Below, piece by piece: positions 1 to 4,996 of a stretch of 7,218 bases of DNA. The DNA comes from JAFGGT01 sp036733165 (GTDB lineage: Archaea; Methanobacteriota_B; Thermococci; Methanofastidiosales; NM3), in contig DAINBB010000046.1 in assembly GCA_036733165.1 (NCBI GenBank), positions 1-7,218 of the forward strand, in the 5' to 3' direction. Position 1 is the first letter of the stretch. Each line of letters begins with the position of its first letter. The notes beneath the pieces were generated by a model, which did no database searches, was not told the origin of the DNA, and saw only the letters and a program-made list of their open reading frames with translations. A program made the translations under genes and the position numbers.

Positions 1-294
1 ATTACCGTTGTGCTTGTTCGTTATGAGATTGTATTTTTCCCCACCACCAAGAAAATCGATAATATCCCTGGTGATGACTATTCCTTGGATCCTGTTCGTT
101 CCAGGTTGAACGATGGGCATTCTTCTGGTGTCGTACTCCACCATGGTCTCTGCAACGCCCTTGATTGGCATCGTTGGAGGAACGCTTATCACGTTCTTTC
201 TGGCTATCTTCATTATTTCCCTTTCTTTTTCCGCCATTCTAGATCCAAATTCTATGGGTCCTCTATCCAGTTTTCCGTAGATATATTCCCTCAT
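1..294 (-). CDS. CBS-domain protein, 5' part only (3' end beyond window)
   Basis: Open from ATG at 294 to the window edge, giving 98 residues starting MREYIYGKLD. One CBS unit is clear at about residues 34-85: 'KNVISVPPTMPIKGVAETM' followed by 'RRMPIVQPG...GIVITRDIIDFL'. After it comes 'GGGEKYNLITNKHNGN', a linker I associate with archaeal proteins carrying four CBS units, so the full protein is probably about 270-290 residues (inference). CBS pairs usually bind adenine nucleotides, SAM or similar ligands and act as energy or ligand sensors; the partner here is unknown. The start is supported by a ribosome binding site (GAGGGG, minus strand, around 305-300) five bases upstream, and by a one-base overlap with the stop of the preceding CBS gene (TGATG). 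This implies translational coupling in one operon. Confidence 0.85.
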   Translation of the reverse strand, partial: MREYIYGKLDRGPIEFGSRMAEKEREIMKIARKNVISVPPTMPIKGVAETMVEYDTRRMPIVQPGTNRIQGIVITRDIIDFLGGGEKYNLITNKHNGN

Positions 295-1076
295 CAATTC
301 CCCTCTATCAAGAGTTTTAGTACATCCATCTTTCCTACTATCCCTTCCAGCCCATACGCCTCGTTGACGATGGGTATCCGGGATATGTCATGTTTGATCA
401 TCTTTTCAACAAAAATTGAAACAGTGTCCGTCTGGTTCAATGTGATGGGGCTCCTGTTCATTATCTTTTCCACCTTGGGAGGGTTGTTCGTCCCCTCCAA
501 GGCCTTTCTCACGTTACCTGCATTGAGAAGGTCCTTTTTTGAGACATATCCAACAAGTTTATTGTATCTGTCCTTTCTCGAGGCGGTTTCCTTTACGACG
601 GGAACTCCCGAAAATTTTATTTCCTCCATAATGTTCCATAATTTGACTATCGAATCGTCTGAATAGACAAAGATAGGATACCTTCTCATGACATTTCCAA
701 GCTCCATCTTGGAAGTCAGTTCATTGTCCAACAAAAGGATCGCGATGATGTCTGACATTCCAACATAGCCGACCGGTCTGTTTCCGTCAGATACTGGTAT
801 GATGTACGTGTCATACTTGATCATCTTCTCGGCAACATGTTTCACTACATCATCCGGAGTTGTCTGGTACTTCGGCTGCTTGGCAATATCAAGTGCGGTA
901 AGGGTCGATTTGCTCCTCGTTATCTGAAGTCCCGTTGTCCTGTCTATCATCCCTCTAAAGACCCCATTCTTCTCGACAAAAATGACCTTGTTACTTCTAA
1001 GCATCTGTCTAGGTTTTGTAGCATAAACACTGCCGTCGATATACTCAGTTGGCCTGACAATTCCTGTTATTTTCAT
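294..1076 (-). CDS. Four-CBS-domain protein (two Bateman modules)
   Basis: A 260-residue soluble protein made almost entirely of CBS units. Unit 1 (about 4-60) is degenerate but keeps 'VIFVEKNGVFRGMID'. Unit 2 (67-116) has 'YIIPVSDGNRPVGYVGMSDI'. Unit 3 (127-188) has 'FSGVPVV' and 'LVGYVSKKDLL'. Unit 4 (204-258) has 'ISRIPIVNEAYGLEGIVGKM' before 'DVLKLL'. Two tandem Bateman modules of this kind, with no catalytic or membrane domain, are common in archaea; characterised relatives bind AMP/ATP or S-adenosyl compounds. No other domain is visible, so the output is presumably through protein partners (inference). It starts at ATG 1076, 25 bases after the stop of the CBS-zinc ribbon gene, with a G-rich ribosome binding site (GGGGGGAG, minus strand, 1088-1081). 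Its TGA stop overlaps the next CBS start by one base. The ligand and target are not identifiable from sequence. Confidence 0.9.
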   Translation of the reverse strand: MKITGIVRPTEYIDGSVYATKPRQMLRSNKVIFVEKNGVFRGMIDRTTGLQITRSKSTLTALDIAKQPKYQTTPDDVVKHVAEKMIKYDTYIIPVSDGNRPVGYVGMSDIIAILLLDNELTSKMELGNVMRRYPIFVYSDDSIVKLWNIMEEIKFSGVPVVKETASRKDRYNKLVGYVSKKDLLNAGNVRKALEGTNNPPKVEKIMNRSPITLNQTDTVSIFVEKMIKHDISRIPIVNEAYGLEGIVGKMDVLKLLIEGN

Positions 1077-1101
1077 TTAGCTCCCCCCACTCGAATGAAG
1101 T

Positions 1102-1617
1102 TCATTCCTCAAGCAATTGGTCCTTGCAACTGTCACAAACAAATTTTCCCTCCACCACATTAAGGCTTGGAAAATAATTGCCGCAGAATTCACAAAATCC
1201 CCCTTCTGGACTACCTTGTTCATCTTCTGCCTCAAATAGTTCTGGTGCAACGGCAAGAATGTCAAAGGATGTCAAAACCCCCACGGCCTTATCATTTTCA
1301 GTGATAATGATTCTTTTTATCTTGGATTCTGATATTGCTTCCCAAGCTAGTTTGACATCAAGGTTCTTCTCAATGGTCATGACCGGAGAACTCATGATGT
1401 CCTTCAGGACGACCTTGTCAAGTTTAAGGCCGGCCGACAGAACCTTCGTTAAAACATCCCTTTCGGTGACTATGCCCTCAGGATAACCATCCTTGCATAT
1501 AAGGACGTAATCACTGTTCTTTTCCTGCATTTTCCTTACTGCTTCTTTGAGTGAACCATTTGGTCCCATCATGAGAATATCATTGTTCATTATATCCTCT
1601 ATAAGAATATTGGACAC
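1102..1617 (-). CDS. CBS-pair protein with C-terminal zinc ribbon
   Basis: A 171-residue protein. Residues about 7-60 and 73-125 form a CBS pair ('DYVLICKDGYPEGIVTERDV' and 'IKRIIITENDKAVGVLTSFD'). After an acidic linker (about 127-138), a small zinc-ribbon/rubredoxin-like knuckle follows, with Cys142-x2-Cys145 and Cys161-x2-Cys164. This architecture matches the known archaeal CBS-Zn ribbon family represented by Thermoplasma acidophilum Ta0289, reported to bind purine nucleotides. It is first in the minus-strand CBS operon. The start is GTG at 1617: a strong ribosome binding site (GAGGTGA, 1628-1622) lies just upstream. The nearby ATG at 1619 is in another frame and hits a stop after six codons. 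The role is probably nucleotide sensing; whether the ribbon binds metal, protein or nucleic acid is not known. Confidence 0.92.
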   Translation of the reverse strand: MSNILIEDIMNNDILMMGPNGSLKEAVRKMQEKNSDYVLICKDGYPEGIVTERDVLTKVLSAGLKLDKVVLKDIMSSPVMTIEKNLDVKLAWEAISESKIKRIIITENDKAVGVLTSFDILAVAPELFEAEDEQGSPEGGFCEFCGNYFPSLNVVEGKFVCDSCKDQLLEE

Positions 1618-1622
1618 ATGTT

Positions 1623-1628
1623 CACCTC
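1623..1628 (-). promoter_or_regulatory. Ribosome binding site that fixes a GTG start
   Basis: GAGGTG on the minus strand, five bases before GTG at 1617-1615. It is complementary to the archaeal 16S rRNA 3' end and supports the non-ATG start of the CBS-zinc ribbon gene. Confidence 0.75.
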
Positions 1629-1648
1629 AAGAATAGATAGAATTTTAT

Positions 1649-1680
1649 GTATTTATAGTTTCCCCCCTTTAAATAATATA
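1649..1680 (-). promoter_or_regulatory. Probable archaeal promoter of the CBS operon
   Basis: On the minus strand, two TATA-like elements stand upstream of the GTG start: TTATTTAAA (around 1676-1668) and CTATAAATA (1657-1649), separated by a G-run (GGGGGG) within 1667-1662. The distal box would place transcription start near 1645, giving a short leader that contains the ribosome binding site. The proximal box would place the start near 1627, on top of that site, so the distal one fits better. Assignment is by spacing and composition only. Confidence 0.45.
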
Positions 1681-1723
1681 TAATGATTAAAGGAATATTC
1701 TTTAACAAATAAGGCTTTTTTTT

Positions 1724-1746
1724 ATAAAAATAAATTTTAAAAATAT
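1724..1746 (-). terminator. Possible T-rich archaeal terminator
   Basis: The minus strand reads ATATTTTTAAAATTTATTTTTAT, two T5 runs about 70-90 bases past the M50 stop. Archaeal RNA polymerase commonly terminates at T-rich tracts without a hairpin. The whole region is AT-rich, so this is only suggestive. Confidence 0.3.
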
Positions 1747-1811
1747 GGCAATAAATCAATAATGAAATGAATATATATTGCATATATTCACATATTATTA
1801 TAAATTATATC

Positions 1812-1831
1812 ATACCTATATTATAAGGTAT
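1812..1831. repeat. Inverted repeat across the M50 stop codon
   Basis: ATACCT-ATATTATA-AGGTAT: six-base arms around an eight-base loop, spanning the last codons and TAG stop of the M50 gene. As RNA it could form a weak hairpin at the 3' end. There is no adjoining T-run, so it is not a classic intrinsic terminator. Confidence 0.35.
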
Positions 1832-2382
1832 TCTATGAACATTATTATCAGGAAAGCGGTCGCGACAGCTCCGAAATAGATGTCTCTTCTCCAATTGATG
1901 ACCTTGCTGCCGTCAAGAGGCGGGAAGGGCAACAGATTGAAGAATCCAAGATAACCGTTTATAATCGCCAGATATGGAAAAAGCCTAGTTCCAGGAAATG
2001 CTATATCCAACAATATCGAGGCGATGGCGATGAATAGATTCAGGAGAGGACCTGCAAGAGATATCTTTCCATTCTGTTCATTGGTCATGCTGAATCCGTA
2101 TATGTACACCGCACCGGGCGCGGCAAAGATGAAGTTCCCCAGGGAGATGACCGCAATGACGACGGCGAACAAAAGGCCTTGCTTCCATATTCGGAACTCA
2201 GCGTAAAGTCTGTACCTTTGCGCAAGGTACTTGTGCGCGAGCTCATGGCAGACGAATGCCGTCCCAACCGCCACAACACTAACAGGCAGGAATGAGACAG
2301 AAAGCCTGGAGAGTATCACTGACAGGACGGCCCATGCGATCAAAAGATCCCTGATCTCCCTCTTTGAAAAGTTCATCCTCAT
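1816..2382 (-). CDS. M50 family membrane metalloprotease (site-2 protease type)
   Basis: A small polytopic membrane protein, 188 residues from ATG 2382. It has the zinc-protease motif HELAH (His46-Glu47-x2-His50) inside a hydrophobic segment. The second M50 signature, NLLPFPPLDG, lies at 149-158, with Asn149 and the metal-ligand Asp157. A typical AGPLLNL segment (110-116) lies between them. Hydrophobic segments lie at about 13-44, 70-95, 108-128, 135-152 and 172-188. There is no PDZ or CBS domain, so this is a minimal member of the family. Such enzymes cut transmembrane substrates within the membrane; the substrate is unknown. Start choice: ATG 2382 forms an ATGA overlap with the stop of the upstream glycosylase and has GGAAGG eight bases before it. 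An in-frame ATG at 2418 would add 12 polar residues and overlap the glycosylase by 40 bases, so it is less likely. The stop is TAG. Confidence 0.88.
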   Translation of the reverse strand: MRMNFSKREIRDLLIAWAVLSVILSRLSVSFLPVSVVAVGTAFVCHELAHKYLAQRYRLYAEFRIWKQGLLFAVVIAVISLGNFIFAAPGAVYIYGFSMTNEQNGKISLAGPLLNLFIAIASILLDIAFPGTRLFPYLAIINGYLGFFNLLPFPPLDGSKVINWRRDIYFGAVATAFLIIMFIEYLII

Positions 2383-3080
2383 GATATATTCCTTCCACAG
2401 TGGCTCCTTATGACGCATCTCTCACAGAGCGGGTCCTTCCTGCAGACCCTCTGACAATGTGTGACTGTGGCAGAGTGCACTTCCTTGGAGCGTTCAGAGG
2501 TAATCTTTGCCGGGCCTATAAAACTTTTTTGAAGCCCAGCCCTCTCAGGTGGTGTTTTCAGGCCTGTGACTCTCTTGTACAACCTCAACTTGTAATGGTC
2601 TGTTATGAAAACAGGCCTGTTTCCTGCATACAGCAGAATCGTGTCGGCGGTCTCTTGTCCAATGCCGTTTATTGAGAGAAGCATTTTCCTTGATTCGGCC
2701 GTTCCGAGGCCAAATAGATTTTTCTCTTCAGCACCGAAATCATTTTTCAGCATGTTTGCAAGTCCAAGCACGCATTTTGTCTTGCTTCTATAGAATCCAG
2801 AAGGTATAAACGCATTCTCAACTTCTTCGACATCCCTCTCCAACAAGGACTCTGGGTCCATCCTTGTGATCCCCCTCAGTCTTTCCAATGCCTTCTCAAC
2901 GTTCTCCCATCGTGTCCTTTGTACCAGGATTGCCCCTATCATTATCTCAAAAGTGTTTTCGTGGGGCCACCATCCCCTTGTGTCATATTCATTGATCAGG
3001 ATGTCCATCTTCTCATGAAAGGGAAGCTCTCTTGTCCTCGAGTCCTCATCTCGAAAGCTCATCTGGCCCCCATATTCCAT
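2379..3080 (-). CDS. Endonuclease III-related HhH-GPD DNA glycosylase (MagIII-like)
   Basis: A base-excision-repair glycosylase. Numbering here is from a possible TTG at 3086 (235 residues). The N-terminal family block 'GWWPHENTFEIMIGAILVQR' starts at 38. The helix-hairpin-helix is around 137-150 with GIG at 141-143, and the conserved catalytic Asp is D163 ('VFITDHYKLRLYKRV'). An iron-sulfur cluster loop follows, with Cys at 211, 215, 221, 224 and 230. In E. coli Nth the AP-lyase Lys lies in GVGRKTA; the equivalent here is GIGQETA, so Lys is replaced by Glu145. That fits the monofunctional MagIII/archaeal 'endonuclease III-related' branch, which removes alkylated bases, better than true Nth. 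The substrate is inferred. The start is uncertain among TTG 3086, ATG 3080 and ATG 3062; a TATA-like AATATATTTAA at 3097-3087 would suit a leaderless start at 3062. Its stop overlaps the M50 start (ATGA). Confidence 0.88.
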   Translation of the reverse strand: MEYGGQMSFRDEDSRTRELPFHEKMDILINEYDTRGWWPHENTFEIMIGAILVQRTRWENVEKALERLRGITRMDPESLLERDVEEVENAFIPSGFYRSKTKCVLGLANMLKNDFGAEEKNLFGLGTAESRKMLLSINGIGQETADTILLYAGNRPVFITDHYKLRLYKRVTGLKTPPERAGLQKSFIGPAKITSERSKEVHSATVTHCQRVCRKDPLCERCVIRSHCGRNIS

Positions 3081-3086
3081 ATTCAA

Positions 3087-3097
3087 TTAAATATATT
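3087..3097 (-). promoter_or_regulatory. TATA-like element for the glycosylase-M50 unit
   Basis: AATATATTTAA on the minus strand. Its centre is about 30 bases before ATG 3062, so it would give a leaderless or nearly leaderless message from that codon. A second TATA-like word (GGTATATCTG, near 3120-3111) would instead serve the 3086/3080 starts. The sequence does not decide between them. Confidence 0.35.
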
Positions 3098-3172
3098 GTC
3101 CTGCAAGCAGATATACCGCGCTCGTTCGATATACATCAAATGCCCCTTGCCCATTCGCCGATCGGGCCTCGG

Positions 3173-3204
3173 TAATATTTAAGTTATCTTAAAATAATAT
3201 CATT
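3173..3204 (+). promoter_or_regulatory. Promoter of the RAM-domain gene, with palindrome over the TATA box
   Basis: TAATATTTAAG (3173-3183) is a good archaeal TATA box. Its centre is about 26 bases before ATG 3205, so the message is probably leaderless. A perfect inverted repeat, TTTAAG-TTAT-CTTAAA (3178-3193, six-base arms), overlaps the 3' half of the box and runs toward the start site. That is a position where a bound protein would block TBP/TFB or polymerase. Operator function is inference, and the AT-rich context makes chance symmetry possible. Confidence 0.5.
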
Positions 3205-3447
3205 ATGAGGTCCATGGTCCACGCTTATGTGTTACTTACTGTTGCCATCGGCAAGATGAACTCTGTCATCAACGAACTGAATGGCATGATGTGCGTAGAG
3301 CAGTTGAACTCAGTGACCGGCCCCTGCGACATAATAATCAAGTTGAACGCCGACGATTACCACGAGCTCAAGGAGGTCGTACTGAACAAGATACGAAACA
3401 TAGATGGCATCATGGGGTGTTCGACCTCCATCGTCGTGGACCTATGA
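3205..3447 (+). CDS. Stand-alone Lrp/AsnC ligand-binding (RAM) domain protein
   Basis: An 80-residue protein that corresponds to only the C-terminal alpha-beta RAM domain of Lrp/AsnC regulators. It opens with the beta strand 'VHAYVLLTVAIGKM'. The signature loop is 'VTGPCDIIIKLNADD' (37-51), followed by the helix 'YHELKEVVLNKIRNIDGIMG' and the final strand 'CSTSIVVDL'. No helix-turn-helix is encoded in frame upstream, and length and start agree with a complete stand-alone domain rather than a truncated regulator. Such orphan RAM proteins form dimers or octamers and bind amino acids; they may modulate full-length Lrp proteins or enzymes (family knowledge). The target here is unknown. ATG 3205 lies about 26 bases from a TATA box and has no upstream ribosome binding site, which suggests leaderless translation. 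ATG 3214 is an alternative. It converges on the nuclease gene with a six-base overlap. Confidence 0.88.
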   Translation: MRSMVHAYVLLTVAIGKMNSVINELNGMMCVEQLNSVTGPCDIIIKLNADDYHELKEVVLNKIRNIDGIMGCSTSIVVDL

Positions 3448-4296
3448 AACGGCATACTGATATGTGTCTATCACTACACCATTCTCATCACGGAGATATG
3501 CCGCATCTCCATCGTTGTTCCATATTGCCCAATCAGAGCACCAATATATGCCGTTTGATTCTCCGCAGCCGCTGAATATCTTGACCTGGCATCCAGGCTC
3601 AAGACCCCCATCCAGGACCAATGATTTTCCGGCATTGTCACTTAAGATCCACCCATCAAGTTCGATATACATCGATGAGCCGTTCATTATTATGACATAT
3701 TCGTCATTTAGATTATCGTTATCGTTTCCAACGGCGTCATAATTGATGAAGGCTATGTAGATGCCTTCCTTGTCGGTCATGTAGGTACGGGACCATACAC
3801 CCATACATTCTTCCTTTGCATGTTCCTCGCAGGCTGCCAGTTCCCCCTCCATCTGGCAGGTGTATTTCCCATAGGCCCGTGCAAGCCCCCTTTCCACAAG
3901 GTCTTTGTTGATGTTGAGCCCTTCGATCTCTAGATAATAGAGATATCTGTCGTATTTGTCCTTTTCATCGCAGAACTCATCCTCAATAAGTGTAACAGGC
4001 CTCCCGAGATAATTCTCCTCTGCATATTCCTTGGCCTCCATGCCCCAATGCTTGAGCACGTCCATGCTTATCCCGCTCCATAAAGACTCGTCGTTGTCGC
4101 TGAATATCTCTGGCGTGTCTATGCCTATCAATCTGACCCTTACGACGCTGCCCCCCTCAAGTAGCACATCATAGGTATCCCCATCTATTATATCTATGAT
4201 CGTGGCCTCGTCGTTTATATCATGTTCTCCTACACATCCCGACATCAAACATCCTGCCAATGACAGGAACATCAGGAAAACGAATCCTTTCTTCAT
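3442..4296 (-). CDS. Exported lipoprotein-type thermonuclease (SNase) with lamin-tail domain
   Basis: A 284-residue protein. Residues 1-21 look like a signal peptide: MKKG, a hydrophobic stretch, then two possible lipobox cysteines, LAGC (Cys16) and MSGC (Cys21). The mature protein is therefore probably lipid-anchored outside the membrane. A staphylococcal-nuclease fold spans about 31-172. It keeps the Ca-binding and catalytic set: DGDT (Asp40), Arg55, Asp60-Thr61-x-Glu63 in 'VRLIGIDTPE', and Arg117 in 'KYDRYLYYL'. Family members hydrolyse DNA and RNA phosphodiester bonds, so an active nuclease is predicted. The C-terminal part (about 178-283: 'YIELDGWILSD', 'AIWNNDGDAAYLRDENG') is a lamin-tail Ig-like domain often attached to secreted nucleases. 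Seven cysteines in the mature part hint at disulfides. ATG 4296 lies near a minus-strand TATA-like AATATTAAAC (4328-4319), which suits a leaderless message. The stop is TAG. Confidence 0.9.
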   Translation of the reverse strand: MKKGFVFLMFLSLAGCLMSGCVGEHDINDEATIIDIIDGDTYDVLLEGGSVVRVRLIGIDTPEIFSDNDESLWSGISMDVLKHWGMEAKEYAEENYLGRPVTLIEDEFCDEKDKYDRYLYYLEIEGLNINKDLVERGLARAYGKYTCQMEGELAACEEHAKEECMGVWSRTYMTDKEGIYIAFINYDAVGNDNDNLNDEYVIIMNGSSMYIELDGWILSDNAGKSLVLDGGLEPGCQVKIFSGCGESNGIYWCSDWAIWNNDGDAAYLRDENGVVIDTYQYAVS

Positions 4297-4318
4297 TTTT
4301 TAAGGTAGGCTTGCCGGT

Positions 4319-4328
4319 TTAATATTGT
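4319..4328 (-). promoter_or_regulatory. TATA-like element of the nuclease gene
   Basis: The minus strand reads AATATTAAAC, about 27 bases before ATG 4296. There is no clear ribosome binding site between it and the ATG (the spacer ends ACCTTAAAA), so a leaderless transcript is the simplest reading. Confidence 0.4.
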
Positions 4329-4371
4329 TTTTACATCATTTTTCCATAACAATGTCCTACGCCTTGCAAAA

Positions 4372-4388
4372 CCGAAAGTTTTTTATAT
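4372..4388 (+). promoter_or_regulatory. BRE/TATA promoter of the grpE-dnaK-dnaJ operon
   Basis: CCGAAAG (BRE-like, 4372-4378) is followed directly by TTTTTTATAT (4379-4388). This predicts transcription start near 4409 and a leader of about 34 bases ending in a strong ribosome binding site. Between box and start codon lies a TTAACTTAACTT tract (4409-4420) that could hold a heat-shock regulator site. I do not see the CTAAC-N5-GTTAG motif described for Archaeoglobus HSR1. Confidence 0.6.
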
Positions 4389-4431
4389 CGAAATAAATTC
4401 ACATTTTATTAACTTAACTTTTATTTATTAT

Positions 4432-4437
4432 GAGGTG
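4432..4437 (+). promoter_or_regulatory. Ribosome binding site of grpE
   Basis: GAGGTG, five bases before ATG 4443. The same hexamer and spacing are used before the GTG-started CBS-zinc ribbon gene, so this organism uses Shine-Dalgarno leaders for some genes. Confidence 0.7.
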
Positions 4438-4442
4438 CATCT

Positions 4443-4994
4443 ATGACAAAAAGCGGCAAGGACAAGAAAATAGAGTCCCTTGAAAAGGAATTGGAACAGG
4501 CCGTTCAACACATAAGCGAACTCGAAGAAGACAATGTGAAGAAAACGACAACCATAGACGATTACCTAAATACAATGAAGTTGATTCAGGCCGATTTTGA
4601 GAATTACAAGAAAAGGGCGGAAAGGGAGCGGGTGAAGACGATCTCCTATGCGAAGGAAGACCTTATCGTCAAGCTTCTTGAACTCAAGGACAACTTCGAG
4701 AGGGCGTTCTCCGTTTCAGACAAGGATTCGGCAAGCGAGAATGTCTACAAGGGCTTCGAAATGATCTACGAACAGCTATGTAAGGTGCTATCTGACGAGG
4801 ATGTGAGCGAGATCGAATGTGTAAACAAGATATTCGACCCATACTATCATGAGGCGCTCATGATGGAGGACGGAGGGGAAGGCGATATAGATGTCGTCTG
4901 CAAGGAGTTCCAGAAGGGATATAAATTGAAGGACAAGGTTATCAGGCACTCCAAGGTTAGCGTAAGGAAAGTAAACGATGTTGAAGGTGAATAA
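4443..4994 (+). CDS. grpE: GrpE, nucleotide exchange factor for DnaK
   Basis: A 183-residue cytoplasmic co-chaperone that releases ADP from DnaK and so resets the Hsp70 cycle. Residues about 7-60 are a charged long helix/coiled coil ('KIESLEKELEQAVQHISELE') used for dimerisation. The family block 'DFENYKKRAERERVKTISYA' follows at 51-70, then the four-helix-bundle segment with 'LLELKDNFERAF' (78-89). The C-terminal beta domain that contacts DnaK is seen as 'FDPYYHEALM' (131-140) and 'KGYKLKDKVIRHSKVSVRK' (158-176). The length is usual for the family. It is the first gene of the operon, with only two bases between its TAA and the dnaK ATG. Its last codons contain the dnaK ribosome binding site (AAGGTGA, 4984-4990), so translation is likely coupled. 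Confidence 0.96.
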   Translation: MTKSGKDKKIESLEKELEQAVQHISELEEDNVKKTTTIDDYLNTMKLIQADFENYKKRAERERVKTISYAKEDLIVKLLELKDNFERAFSVSDKDSASENVYKGFEMIYEQLCKVLSDEDVSEIECVNKIFDPYYHEALMMEDGGEGDIDVVCKEFQKGYKLKDKVIRHSKVSVRKVNDVEGE

Positions 4995-4996
4995 AA

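Larger units (their letters stand above)
1618..1815. other. AT-rich intergenic region between the M50 gene and the CBS operon
   Basis: About 200 bases, extremely AT-rich, with no credible ORF. The part nearest 1618 holds the CBS operon promoter and ribosome binding site. The middle has minus-strand T-runs (about 1746-1724) that could end transcription of the glycosylase-M50 unit. The part near 1760-1810 is low-complexity, with repeated CATATATTCACATATTA-like words. I see no RNA gene, although AT-rich DNA hides such things poorly or well depending on structure, which I could not compute. Confidence 0.7.

Noticed and set aside
10..666. A 218-residue open frame on the plus strand
   Set aside because: It lies antisense to two CBS genes with strong family motifs and ribosome binding sites. 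Its own product has no recognisable domain and is rich in Ser/Phe, as expected from a reverse-strand shadow.
1077..1265. Minus-strand 62-residue frame overlapping the end of the CBS-zinc ribbon gene
   Set aside because: It is an alternate frame of the ribbon-encoding region, and its product shows no domain.
1618..1815. CRISPR or phage-like repeat in the AT-rich gap
   Set aside because: The repeated words are short, imperfect and unevenly spaced, with no unique spacers.
2382..2418. N-terminal extension of the M50 protease from ATG 2418
   Set aside because: The extension would overlap the glycosylase by 40 bases. ATG 2382 has an ATGA stop-start overlap and a ribosome binding site at good spacing.
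4391..4428. AAATAAA/TTTATTT inverted pair before grpE as a heat-shock operator
   Set aside because: The arms are pure A/T in an AT-rich leader about 23 bases apart. Such matches are expected by chance, and it does not resemble the known archaeal heat-shock motif I could recall.
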